A DNA stretch of 64,000 nt, from contig JBJXHN010000004.1 in assembly GCA_046233135.1 (NCBI GenBank), positions 840,802 to 904,801 of the forward strand, in the 5' to 3' direction. The notes beneath the pieces are model-generated. The model was not told where the DNA came from. It made no database searches and saw nothing but the letters and a program-made list of their open reading frames with translations. Every line of letters begins with the position of its first letter. Position 1 is the first letter of the stretch. A program made the translations under genes and the position numbers. The DNA comes from JBJXHN01 sp046233135 (GTDB lineage Bacteria > Pseudomonadota > Alphaproteobacteria > Rhodospirillales > Rhodospirillaceae). Of the stretch, positions 8,725 through 16,815 are shown in pieces.

Positions 8725-9744
8725 TTGATCAAGAAGACCATCGCTCTGGCCGCTTTCGCGGCCGTGGCCACGGTTGGCGTCGCCGAGGCCCGCGACCAGA
8801 TCCGTATCGTTGGATCCTCGACGGTGTACCCGTTTGCGACGACGGTCGCCGAAAACTTCGGCAAGACCACCAGCTTCAAGACCCCGGTCATCGAATCCAC
8901 CGGTTCTGGCGGTGGTCTGAAGCTGTTCTGCGCCGGTGTGGGCGTTGAACATCCCGATATCACCAACGCTTCCCGTCGCATCAAGGGCTCTGAAGTCGAG
9001 CTGTGCGGCAAGAACGGCGTCAAGGAAATCACCGAAGTCAAGATCGGCTATGATGGCATCGTGATCGCGAACAGCCGCACCGCCGAGCAGGACGACTTCA
9101 CCAAGGCCGATCTGTTCAACGCCCTGGCCATGGAAATCCCGACCGCTGATGGCTGGGTTGAAAACACCCATGCCACCTGGGCCGACGTCCGTGACGGCCT
9201 GCCGTCCAAGGAAATCGAAGTCATGGGTCCGCCGCCGACTTCCGGCACCCGTGATGCCTTCGTCGAGCTGGTGATGGAACCGGGCTGCGAAGAAGCTGCT
9301 GAAGCCGTTGGTGCCGACGCCGCCGCGTGCAAGGAAAAGCATGCTGCCATGCGTGAAGACGGCCGCTTCATCGAAGCCGGCGAAAACGACAACCTGATCG
9401 TCCAGAAGCTGGAAGCCAACCCGGATGCCTTCGGCATCTTCGGCTTCTCCTTCCTGGATCAGAACTCCGACAAGGTTCAGGGTTCCAAGGTTGAAGGCGT
9501 GTCCCCGACCTTCGAAGCCATCGCCGCTGGCGAATATGGCGTGTCCCGTCCGCTGTTCTTCTACGTGAAGAACGCCCACGTTGGCACGATCCCCGGCATG
9601 AAGGAATATATCGCCGAATTCACCGGCGAATCCGCCTGGGGTCCCGATGGCTATCTTGCCGAAAAGGGCCTGATCCCGCTGCCGGACGACATGCGTTCCC
9701 AGATGCATGAAGAAGCCAACAGCCTGCATCCGCTGTCGATGTAA
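8725..9744 (+). CDS. pstS: PstS, periplasmic phosphate-binding protein
   Basis: High-affinity phosphate receptor of the PstSCAB ABC importer. TTG 8725 is preferred because it sits 5 bases after GGAGG and gives a clean signal peptide: basic MIKK, hydrophobic core, cleavage after AEA near residue 19. ATG 8713 is the alternative. The mature part opens with DQIRIVGSSTVYPF and has the ESTGSGGGLKLFC and PPTSGTRDAF phosphate-binding loops. At 339 residues it is the alphaproteobacterial form. Codon use is noticeably less GC-extreme (more GAA, GGT, GTT) than its neighbours, which fits a highly expressed gene. Confidence 0.95.
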   Translation: MIKKTIALAAFAAVATVGVAEARDQIRIVGSSTVYPFATTVAENFGKTTSFKTPVIESTGSGGGLKLFCAGVGVEHPDITNASRRIKGSEVELCGKNGVKEITEVKIGYDGIVIANSRTAEQDDFTKADLFNALAMEIPTADGWVENTHATWADVRDGLPSKEIEVMGPPPTSGTRDAFVELVMEPGCEEAAEAVGADAAACKEKHAAMREDGRFIEAGENDNLIVQKLEANPDAFGIFGFSFLDQNSDKVQGSKVEGVSPTFEAIAAGEYGVSRPLFFYVKNAHVGTIPGMKEYIAEFTGESAWGPDGYLAEKGLIPLPDDMRSQMHEEANSLHPLSM

Positions 9745-10159
9745 GGCTTGAGACTTTCGGGCCGGTGGTCGGAATCCTGGCCACCGGCTCCGTCTGTCAA
9801 GGGGGGTAGAGAAAGAGCGATCCGTCGGCCTTTCTCTACATTCCTGTCGCATAGACCGGGGAGCGTGGCTCCGGTGAAAGACGAAAAAACCAAGTCGATC
9901 GTTTAAATCGATTTTCCTGGACCACTGGGAGGTGGTCTCCCCCTGCCGGGACCCGAGGTGGGGGATTATTGCCGGTGTTGCCTTGGCTTATCGAAAGGTA
10001 CTCGGTGCGGGCCGCATCCGGTGGCTCTTCGTTTGGTATATCGCTTTTGGCGGAAATCGTTTTCGACCGCCTGGGGCGGTTGGTCGCGGGTTGCATCTGA
10101 GGCGGGGGCCTCGGGGGGGCAACTTTGACATCACCCTTGTTCGGACGGCTCACAGCGCG
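9745..10159. other. 415-base gap between pstS and pstC
   Basis: Holds the stem-loop at 9761-9788, an AT-richer inverted repeat TCGAT...ATCGA near 9896-9914, and the in-frame upstream extension of pstC from a GTG at 9932, which looks non-coding. No separate gene and no second clear Pho box were seen. Confidence 0.5.
9761..9788 (+). terminator. Stem-loop after pstS, probable partial terminator or mRNA stabiliser
   Basis: Perfect 8-bp stem GCCGGTGG/CCACCGGC around a 12-base loop, 17 bases after the pstS stop and without a T run. Such hairpins between pstS and pstC commonly let pstS outnumber the permease transcripts; that role here is inference. Confidence 0.5.
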
Positions 10160-11557
10160 ATGAACACTCTGCTCCTGATCCTGGCCGTGCTCGTTATGGC
10201 GATCGTGGCCTATAATCTGGGGTCGCGCCGGTCGCTCGCCCTTGTTGGCGGTGATCGCCGGACCCTCCATTCCCTGCCGGGGTACTACGGCCTGTATGTG
10301 GCCCTGTGGTGTGCCCTGCCGGCGGTGCTTCTGGTGCTGCTGTGGGTTGCTCTGGAACCCTCGGTCATCCACGCCATGGTGCTGGGCTCTTTGCCCCAGT
10401 CTCTACTGGTGGATACGGCCGGGAACCCGCTGGCGCCGGAGCGTATCGCTCTGGTGATGACGGATATCAGCAATACCGCCCGGGGCAACATCTCTACCAG
10501 CACCCATCCGGACGTCCTGGCCGCCGCCGAATATCAGGCGGGTCTGGAAAGTGCCAGCCAGTGGATGCGGATTGCCCTGTCAGTGATCCTGGCGGCCAGT
10601 CTGGCGCTGTTTGCCTATTCCAAGCTGGCGCCGCGCCTTCGCGCCCGGAACGTGGTTGAAAAAGCCTTCCGGGTGATGATGGTGATCTGCTCCATGATGG
10701 CCGTTCTGACCACCCTGGGTATCGTGCTGTCACTGCTGTTTGAAAGCTTCCGCTTCTTCGCCAAGATCCCCTTCACCGAATTTCTGTTCGGAACTCACTG
10801 GTCCCCGCAGACGGCCATTCGCGCCGACCAGGTGGGATCCACGGGGTCGTTCGGGGCCATTCCGTTGTTTGTCGGGACCGGGCTGATCGCGGCCATCGCC
10901 ATGCTGGTGGCCGTTCCCATCGGTTTGCTGTCGGCCATCTACATGTCCGAATACGCCCCGCCGAAGGTGCGGGCCACCGTCAAGCCGCTGCTGGAAATCC
11001 TGGCCGGTATCCCGACCGTGGTCTACGGCTTCTTCGCCGCTCTGACCGTGGCGCCGGTGATCCGCAGCATCGGCCAGTCCATCGGCCTGGATGTGGCCAG
11101 TGAAAGCGCCCTGGCCGCCGGTCTGGTGATGGGGGTGATGATCATTCCCTTCGTCTCCTCGCTGGCCGACGACGTGATTACCGCCGTGCCGCAGTCCCTG
11201 CGGGAAGGGTCCTACGGCCTGGGGGCGACCAAAAGCGAGACCATCCGCAAGGTGATCATGCCTGCGGCCCTGCCCGGGATCGTCGGCGGCATTCTGCTGG
11301 CGGTATCGCGGGCGGTGGGGGAAACGATGATCGTGGTGATGGCGGCCGGTCTGGCGGCGAACCTGTCGATCAATCCCCTGGACGCGGTGACCACGGTGAC
11401 GGTGCAGATCGTGACCCTGCTGACCGGTGACCAGGAGTTCGAAAGCGCCAAGACCCTGGCGGCCTTCGCGCTTGGCCTGGTGCTGTTCGTCGTCACCCTG
11501 GGGCTGAACGTCATCGCTCTGCACGTGGTCCGCAAATACCGCGAACAATACGACTGA
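10160..11557 (+). CDS. pstC: PstC, phosphate ABC transporter permease (long form)
   Basis: Inner-membrane channel subunit for phosphate. ATG 10160 starts a hydrophobic helix directly; the 76-codon upstream extension to GTG 9932 is arginine- and glycine-rich and is discounted. At 465 residues it is about 150 longer than E. coli PstC. The extra part (about 1-190) has three predicted helices and a periplasmic loop before the standard permease domain. The ABC-coupling EAA loop is visible as LREGSYGLGATKSETIRKVIMPAALPG-like sequence near 340-370. It pairs with PstA, which also has an inserted loop. Confidence 0.95.
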   Translation: MNTLLLILAVLVMAIVAYNLGSRRSLALVGGDRRTLHSLPGYYGLYVALWCALPAVLLVLLWVALEPSVIHAMVLGSLPQSLLVDTAGNPLAPERIALVMTDISNTARGNISTSTHPDVLAAAEYQAGLESASQWMRIALSVILAASLALFAYSKLAPRLRARNVVEKAFRVMMVICSMMAVLTTLGIVLSLLFESFRFFAKIPFTEFLFGTHWSPQTAIRADQVGSTGSFGAIPLFVGTGLIAAIAMLVAVPIGLLSAIYMSEYAPPKVRATVKPLLEILAGIPTVVYGFFAALTVAPVIRSIGQSIGLDVASESALAAGLVMGVMIIPFVSSLADDVITAVPQSLREGSYGLGATKSETIRKVIMPAALPGIVGGILLAVSRAVGETMIVVMAAGLAANLSINPLDAVTTVTVQIVTLLTGDQEFESAKTLAAFALGLVLFVVTLGLNVIALHVVRKYREQYD

Positions 11558-11687
11558 CGCCGCTGGTGGCGCGGATCCGGCCGGTTGTCCGGCGGGGATC
11601 CGCGCTCCGCACTCCGGGGTGTTCCGCCCGTGGCCGACTGCCGCCCTTCGGGGCCGCGCGGCACGGGACTTGGGAAGAGGAAGACAG

Positions 11688-12971
11688 ATGGCCACCCATC
11701 ACAATACGGAACTCGTCCGCCAGGGGCTGGCGCGGCGCTACCGCAGGGAAAAAATGTTCAAAGTCTACGGCATCACGGCCATTGCCTTGGCCGTGGCCAT
11801 GCTGGCGACGCTGTTCTACACGATCATTTCCAAGGGCTACACGGCCTTCGTGCAGACCGAAATCCAGCTGGAAGTGACCCTGTATCCGCAGGATATCGAT
11901 CCGGAAGGCACGCGCGATCCGCAGACCCTGTCCCAGGCCAACTATCGCAAGCTGGTGATCCAGGCGATGCTGGACCTGTTCCCGGAAGTGGAAAGCCGCA
12001 GTGACCGCCGGGACGTGCTGGGTATCATCAGTGACGGGGCGACCTTCCGCCTGCGTGAAATGGTGATGAACAACCCCGACCTGATCGGTCAGCGGGTGGC
12101 GATGCTGGTGCCGGTGTCGTCCGAGTACGACATGCTCAACAAGGGCCAGATCGACCGCAACCGGCCCGAAGCCGAACGGCCGCTGAGCGACAAGCAGATC
12201 GCCCTGTTCGACCGGCTGGCCGACCGCACGCTGATCGAAAAAAGCTTCAACACCATCCTGTTCACTGCCGCCGACTCCCGCCAGCCCGAACTGGCCGGCA
12301 TCTGGGGGGCGGTCGTGGGCTCGTTCTTCACCCTGGTGGTCACCCTGTCGCTGTCCTTCCCCATCGGGGTGGCTGCGGCGGTCTACCTGGAAGAATTCGC
12401 GCCCCAGAACAAGTGGACCGACCTGATCGAGGTGAACATCAACAATCTGGCTGCCGTGCCGTCCATCGTGTTCGGCCTGCTGGGGCTGGCGATGTTCCTG
12501 AATATCTTCGGGATGCCCCGATCTGCGCCGGTGGTGGGCGGTCTGGTGCTGACCCTGATGACCTTGCCGACCATCATCATCGCCAGCCGTGCCGCCCTGA
12601 AGTCGGTGCCGCCGTCGATCCGTGAAGCCGCGCTCGGGGTCGGGGCGTCGAAAATGCAGATGATCGTGCACCACGTGCTGCCGCTGGCCATGCCCGGCAT
12701 GCTGACCGGCACCATCATCGGCATGGCCCAGGCCCTGGGGGAAACCGCGCCGCTGCTGATGATCGGCATGGTGGCCTTCATCGCCGACGTGCCCAGCGGT
12801 CCGATGTCTCCGTCCACGGTGCTGCCGGTGCAGATCTACCTTTGGGCCGACAGCCCTGAACGTGCGTTCACCGAACGGACCTCGGCCGCCATCATGGTTC
12901 TGCTGGCGTTCCTGGTGTTCATGAACGCTGCCGCCGTCCTGCTGCGTAAGAAATTTGAACGGAAGTGGTAA
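11688..12971 (+). CDS. pstA: PstA, phosphate ABC transporter permease
   Basis: Second permease subunit of the phosphate importer, 427 residues from ATG 11688 behind GAAGAGGAAG. One N-terminal helix (about 27-50) is followed by a roughly 150-residue soluble, probably periplasmic insertion (55-205) and then the five-helix permease domain. The EAA loop reads SIREAALGVGASKMQMIVHH. Its stop is 5 bases before the pstB start, so the two are co-translated. The periplasmic insertion is normal for alphaproteobacterial PstA and absent in E. coli. Confidence 0.95.
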   Translation: MATHHNTELVRQGLARRYRREKMFKVYGITAIALAVAMLATLFYTIISKGYTAFVQTEIQLEVTLYPQDIDPEGTRDPQTLSQANYRKLVIQAMLDLFPEVESRSDRRDVLGIISDGATFRLREMVMNNPDLIGQRVAMLVPVSSEYDMLNKGQIDRNRPEAERPLSDKQIALFDRLADRTLIEKSFNTILFTAADSRQPELAGIWGAVVGSFFTLVVTLSLSFPIGVAAAVYLEEFAPQNKWTDLIEVNINNLAAVPSIVFGLLGLAMFLNIFGMPRSAPVVGGLVLTLMTLPTIIIASRAALKSVPPSIREAALGVGASKMQMIVHHVLPLAMPGMLTGTIIGMAQALGETAPLLMIGMVAFIADVPSGPMSPSTVLPVQIYLWADSPERAFTERTSAAIMVLLAFLVFMNAAAVLLRKKFERKW

Positions 12972-12976
12972 GACCG

Positions 12977-13789
12977 ATGACAGAAGAAGTGGCTTTCGAG
13001 GGTACGGCGGGCACGCCGCGCATCACCGACCGCGGTGTCAAGGTCGCCGCGACCGACGCCAACGTCTATTACGGCGACAAGCACGCCATCAAGAACGTGG
13101 GCCTGGACATTGCCGCCAATGAAGTGACCGCCTTCATCGGTCCTTCGGGCTGTGGCAAGTCCACCTTTCTGCGCTGCCTGAACCGGATGAACGACACCAT
13201 CGACATCTGCCGGGTGACCGGGGATATCCGGCTGGACAAGGAAGACATCTACGATCGCATGGTCGATGTGGTGGAACTGCGCGCCCGGGTGGGGATGGTC
13301 TTCCAGAAGCCCAACCCCTTCCCCAAGAGCATCTACGAAAATATCGCCTACGGTCCCAAGATCCACGGCATTGCCAAGACCAAGAACGAGCTGGACGATA
13401 TCGTGGAACGCTCGCTGACTCGCGCAGGTCTTTGGGAAGAAGTGAAGGATCGTCTGGATGGTCCGGGGACGGGCCTGTCCGGTGGTCAGCAGCAGCGTCT
13501 GTGCATTGCGCGCGCCATCGCCGTCAGCCCCGAAGTGATCCTGATGGACGAACCCTGCTCGGCGCTCGATCCCATCGCCACGGCGAAGGTGGAAGAGCTG
13601 ATCGACGAGCTGCGGACCAACTACACCATCGTCATCGTCACCCACTCCATGCAGCAGGCCGCGCGTGTGTCCCAGCGCACCGCGTTCTTCCACCTGGGCC
13701 GGCTGATCGAGTGCGGGGATACCGAGACCATCTTTACCAATCCCCAGCATAACCTGACCCAAGGCTATATCACCGGCCGCTTCGGTTGA
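12977..13789 (+). CDS. pstB: PstB, phosphate ABC transporter ATPase
   Basis: Cytoplasmic ATPase driving phosphate import. It has 270 residues from ATG 12977; a GTG four codons earlier overlaps pstA and is less likely. Walker A is GPSGCGKST at 55-63, the ABC signature is LSGGQQQR, and Walker B is VILMDEPCSALD, followed by the VTHSMQQAARVS switch region characteristic of PstB. Confidence 0.97.
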   Translation: MTEEVAFEGTAGTPRITDRGVKVAATDANVYYGDKHAIKNVGLDIAANEVTAFIGPSGCGKSTFLRCLNRMNDTIDICRVTGDIRLDKEDIYDRMVDVVELRARVGMVFQKPNPFPKSIYENIAYGPKIHGIAKTKNELDDIVERSLTRAGLWEEVKDRLDGPGTGLSGGQQQRLCIARAIAVSPEVILMDEPCSALDPIATAKVEELIDELRTNYTIVIVTHSMQQAARVSQRTAFFHLGRLIECGDTETIFTNPQHNLTQGYITGRFG

Positions 13790-13890
13790 TGGAGCGGATA
13801 CCCCTGCGGTACCGTGCTTCCCTTCGGGGCCGGTGACGCGGGGGTGTCCAACCCCCTTCTGGGCCGGACCGCGGGACGGAGTCGCCATCA

Positions 13891-14643
13891 GTGGCCAAGG
13901 ACCTGCATACGGTTAAATCCTACGAGGACGAGCTGAAGGCGCTCGCCAATACGGTTCTGCGTATGGGCGGGCTGGCGGAAGCGCAAATGTCCACGGCCAT
14001 CCAGGCGCTTGTCCGGCGGGACAGCGATCTGGCGGGCCGGGTTGTTGCCTCGGACGCCCGCATCGACGCCATGGAGGCGGAGATCAACGACTTCGCCGTC
14101 CGTTTGCTGGCCCTGCGTCAGCCCATGGCCGACGACCTGCGGGGCATCGTCGGGGCGCTGAAGATTTCCAGCGACCTGGAACGGATCGGCGACTATGCCT
14201 CCAACGTGGGCAAGCGGGCGCTGGTGCTGAACCAGTTGCCGCCGGTCAAGCCGATCAGCACCATTCCCCGGATGGCCCGCCTGGTGCAGGACATCGTCAA
14301 CGACACCCTCGATGCCTATGTGGAGCGGGACGTAGACAAGGCGATGGACGCCTGGTCCCGCGATGAAGAGGTGGACGAGCTGTATACCTCCTTGTTCCGC
14401 GAACTGGTCACCTACATGATGGAAGACCCCCGGAACATCACCGCCTGTACGCATCTGATGTTCATTGCCAAGAACATCGAACGGATCGGCGACCACGCCA
14501 CGAATATTGCCGAGAACATCCATTTCCTGGTCACCGGCCTGCCGTTGCGGGAAGCCCGGCCGAAAGGCCGGGATCCGCAGGCGCCCGGATCGCCCTCCGG
14601 ACCACCCCCTGTCCATCCCGCAGACCCGCTTGAAGAAGGTTGA
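13891..14643 (+). CDS. phoU: PhoU, phosphate signalling regulator
   Basis: Two-repeat helical-bundle protein that couples Pst transporter state to the PhoR/PhoB system and restrains phosphate uptake. GTG 13891 follows a GGAG site. The two repeats carry the metal-binding patterns LKISSDLERIGDYASN and LMFIAKNIERIGDHATNIAE. After residue about 222 comes a Pro/Gly-rich tail not needed by the family. A GGGGGT/ACCCCC hairpin (13840-13856) lies between pstB and phoU and may lower read-through. Confidence 0.95.
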   Translation: MAKDLHTVKSYEDELKALANTVLRMGGLAEAQMSTAIQALVRRDSDLAGRVVASDARIDAMEAEINDFAVRLLALRQPMADDLRGIVGALKISSDLERIGDYASNVGKRALVLNQLPPVKPISTIPRMARLVQDIVNDTLDAYVERDVDKAMDAWSRDEEVDELYTSLFRELVTYMMEDPRNITACTHLMFIAKNIERIGDHATNIAENIHFLVTGLPLREARPKGRDPQAPGSPSGPPPVHPADPLEEG

Positions 14644-14652
14644 GTAGACCCC

Positions 14653-15357
14653 ATGAAACCGCAAGTGATGATCGTCGAGGACGAAGCCTCCCTGGTCACC
14701 CTGCTGCGCTACAACCTGGAAAAGGAAGGGTACCGGGTGACCGAGGCTATGGATGGCGAGGAAGCCATGACCATGGTGGCGGAAAGCCAGCCGGACCTGA
14801 TGATCCTGGACTGGATGTTGCCGGTGATGTCGGGCATCGAGGTCTGCCGCCAGCTGCGCCGCAAGCCCCGCACCCGGGACCTGCCGATCCTGATGCTGAC
14901 CGCCCGCGGGGAAGAGACGGATCGCATTCGCGGCCTCAACACCGGGGCCGACGACTACATGGCCAAGCCCTTTTCGATGCCCGAGCTGCTGGCCCGGGTG
15001 AAGGCGCTGTTGCGCCGGTCCCAGCCCACCAACCTGAAGGGCCAGCTGGCCTATGCGGATGTGGTGATGGACCTGGGGGCGCACCGGGTGACCCGGGGCG
15101 GCCGCTATATCCACCTCGGCCCTACCGAATTCCGCCTGCTGCAATTCCTGATGCAGAACCCCGGCGCAGTGTTCTCCCGCGAAGAGTTGTTGAACGCGGT
15201 CTGGGGACCGGACATCTATGTGGAGCCGCGTACCGTGGACGTCCACATCCGCCGTCTGCGCAAGGCCCTGAACACGGACCAGGACACGGATCTGATCCGC
15301 ACCGTGCGCGCTGCCGGTTACGCCCTGGACCAGAACGCCACCCAGCAGGCGAGCTGA
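14653..15357 (+). CDS. phoB: PhoB, phosphate regulon response regulator
   Basis: Response regulator that binds Pho boxes when phosphorylated. It has 234 residues: a receiver domain with phospho-acceptor Asp53 in LMILDWMLP and Lys105 in YMAKPF, then an OmpR-type winged helix (about 130-228) ending in the PRTVDVHIRRLRKAL recognition region. It starts 9 bases after phoU. Its cognate kinase PhoR, often next door, is not in this window. Confidence 0.95.
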   Translation: MKPQVMIVEDEASLVTLLRYNLEKEGYRVTEAMDGEEAMTMVAESQPDLMILDWMLPVMSGIEVCRQLRRKPRTRDLPILMLTARGEETDRIRGLNTGADDYMAKPFSMPELLARVKALLRRSQPTNLKGQLAYADVVMDLGAHRVTRGGRYIHLGPTEFRLLQFLMQNPGAVFSREELLNAVWGPDIYVEPRTVDVHIRRLRKALNTDQDTDLIRTVRAAGYALDQNATQQAS

Positions 15358-15415
15358 GGCGGGCCGGCCCTCCGGCCCTCTTTCCCGTCTGCCGCTGCTG
15401 TGAGAGGATGGGGCC

Positions 15416-15634
15416 ATGCACCAGGTCCTCTTGCTCAGCATCCTCAAGTTCGCGCTGATGTTCGCCATCGTCAGTGCCGCCATCTACGGCCTGTCGATGA
15501 TGGGGCCGAAGACGGGGGACGGCGAGGAGGAGGGCGGCAGCGCCGAAGATCGGGAGCGGCTGAACCGCCGCCGGGGATATGGTCTGGTGGCCGTGGTCAC
15601 CCTGGCCGCCGCTGCCATGGCCTGGTGGATGTGA
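15416..15634 (+). CDS. Small two-helix membrane protein upstream of miaA
   Basis: A 72-residue protein starting at ATG 15416, 5 bases after GAGAGGATGG-like sequence. Helix one is at about 4-27 and helix two at about 53-71. They are joined by a strongly charged linker rich in Glu, Asp and Arg (about 30-50). No family is recognised. Its TGA overlaps the GTG start of miaA by 4 bases, so the two are probably translationally coupled. Function unknown. Confidence 0.65.
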   Translation: MHQVLLLSILKFALMFAIVSAAIYGLSMMGPKTGDGEEEGGSAEDRERLNRRRGYGLVAVVTLAAAAMAWWM

Positions 15635-16626
15635 CTCCCGTCGGCCCGCCTTCTCCCCCCTCGTCCGGTGCCGATCCGCCGCTGCTGTTGATCGCAGGTC
15701 CCACCGCCTCGGGCAAGTCCGGGCTGGCGATGGATCTGGCGCGCTGGCTGAACGGGGTGGTGATCAATGCCGACAGCATGCAGGTCTACCGCGACCTGCG
15801 GATTCTCAGCGCCCGTCCCACGGTGGCGGAAGAAGCGGCGGTGCCCCATGCCCTCTACGGCGTGCTGGACGGGGCGGAGACCTGTTCCGTTGGCCGCTGG
15901 CTGGATCTCGCCCGCGATGCCGTCGCCGGGACCCGGGCGCAGGGGAGGTTGCCGATCCTGTGTGGCGGCACGGGGCTTTACCTGAAGGCGGCCATGCAGG
16001 GTCTGGCGGCCGTGCCCGACGTGCCGGAGACCGCCCGCCGCGAGGCGCGCGCCCTGCTCGCCGCCGAGGGGCCGGAGGCCCTTCATGCCCGCCTCGGCAA
16101 GATCGATCCGGAGATGGCCGGCCGCCTCAAGCCCGGCGACTCGCAGCGCCTCGCCCGGGCGTGGGAGGTGCTGCAAGGCACCGGCCGCTCGCTGGCCGCC
16201 TGGCAGGCCGATCCCCCCGCAGTGCCGCCCCTGTCCGGCCGGTCCGGGCTGATCCTGCTCGACCCGCCCCGAGAGGCCCGGCGCGAGGCCATTCGTCGCC
16301 GCTTCCTGCACATGCTCGATCAGGGCGCGCTGGCCGAGGTGGAGGCCCTGGTGGCCCGTGCCCTGGACCCCGCCCTGCCGGTGATGAAGGCGGTGGGGGT
16401 GCCCGAACTGGCTGCCCTGGTGCGCGGGGTCCTGGACCGCGACTCCGCCGTCGATCGGGCCATCATCGCCACCTACCAGTTCGCCAAGCGTCAGACCACC
16501 TGGGCGCGGGGCCAGATGGTGTCGGATCTGGTGCTGGATCCCACGCCCGGTGCGCAACTTTCAGAAAGTCAAAGCGAAGCGCTCGATAATTTTATTCGCA
16601 GCTTTTTGTTGACCGGGTCCCCTTGA
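15631..16626 (+). CDS. miaA: MiaA, tRNA dimethylallyltransferase
   Basis: Transfers a dimethylallyl group to A37 of tRNAs reading UNN codons. GTG 15631 (overlapping the previous stop as GTGA) gives 331 residues and places the P-loop GPTASGKS at 23-30. Other marks are NADSMQVYRDLRILSARP (tRNA and substrate binding), CGGTGLYLKA, and the C-terminal ATYQFAKRQTTW RNA-binding helix. No other in-frame start fits so well, because the upstream frame is proline/arginine noise. Confidence 0.95.
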   Translation: MTPVGPPSPPSSGADPPLLLIAGPTASGKSGLAMDLARWLNGVVINADSMQVYRDLRILSARPTVAEEAAVPHALYGVLDGAETCSVGRWLDLARDAVAGTRAQGRLPILCGGTGLYLKAAMQGLAAVPDVPETARREARALLAAEGPEALHARLGKIDPEMAGRLKPGDSQRLARAWEVLQGTGRSLAAWQADPPAVPPLSGRSGLILLDPPREARREAIRRRFLHMLDQGALAEVEALVARALDPALPVMKAVGVPELAALVRGVLDRDSAVDRAIIATYQFAKRQTTWARGQMVSDLVLDPTPGAQLSESQSEALDNFIRSFLLTGSP

Positions 16627-16815
16627 AAGACTAGCCTGCGCTCCCTTTTCGGCCTTTGGGCTGAAGGGGCGATTCCCCCTTGGTGGCGGCCGGTTGCCAG
16701 ACGTGCAGCGGACCGGTCCCGCAGGGGAAGGCCGACCCGAGTCCCTGCGTACCCTTGCGGAACCCAAGTCCACAGGACCGGGCGGCTCATCCATGATCAT
16801 GAAACAGGTGCGAAG

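Noticed and set aside
9932..10159. N-terminal extension of PstC from GTG 9932
   Set aside because: The extension is Arg/Gly-rich, has no ribosome site, and the ATG at 10160 begins a normal hydrophobic helix.
16627..16815. Leader peptide and attenuator before ilvB
   Set aside because: No short frame rich in Ile, Leu or Val codons and no clear alternating stem pair with a T run was found.
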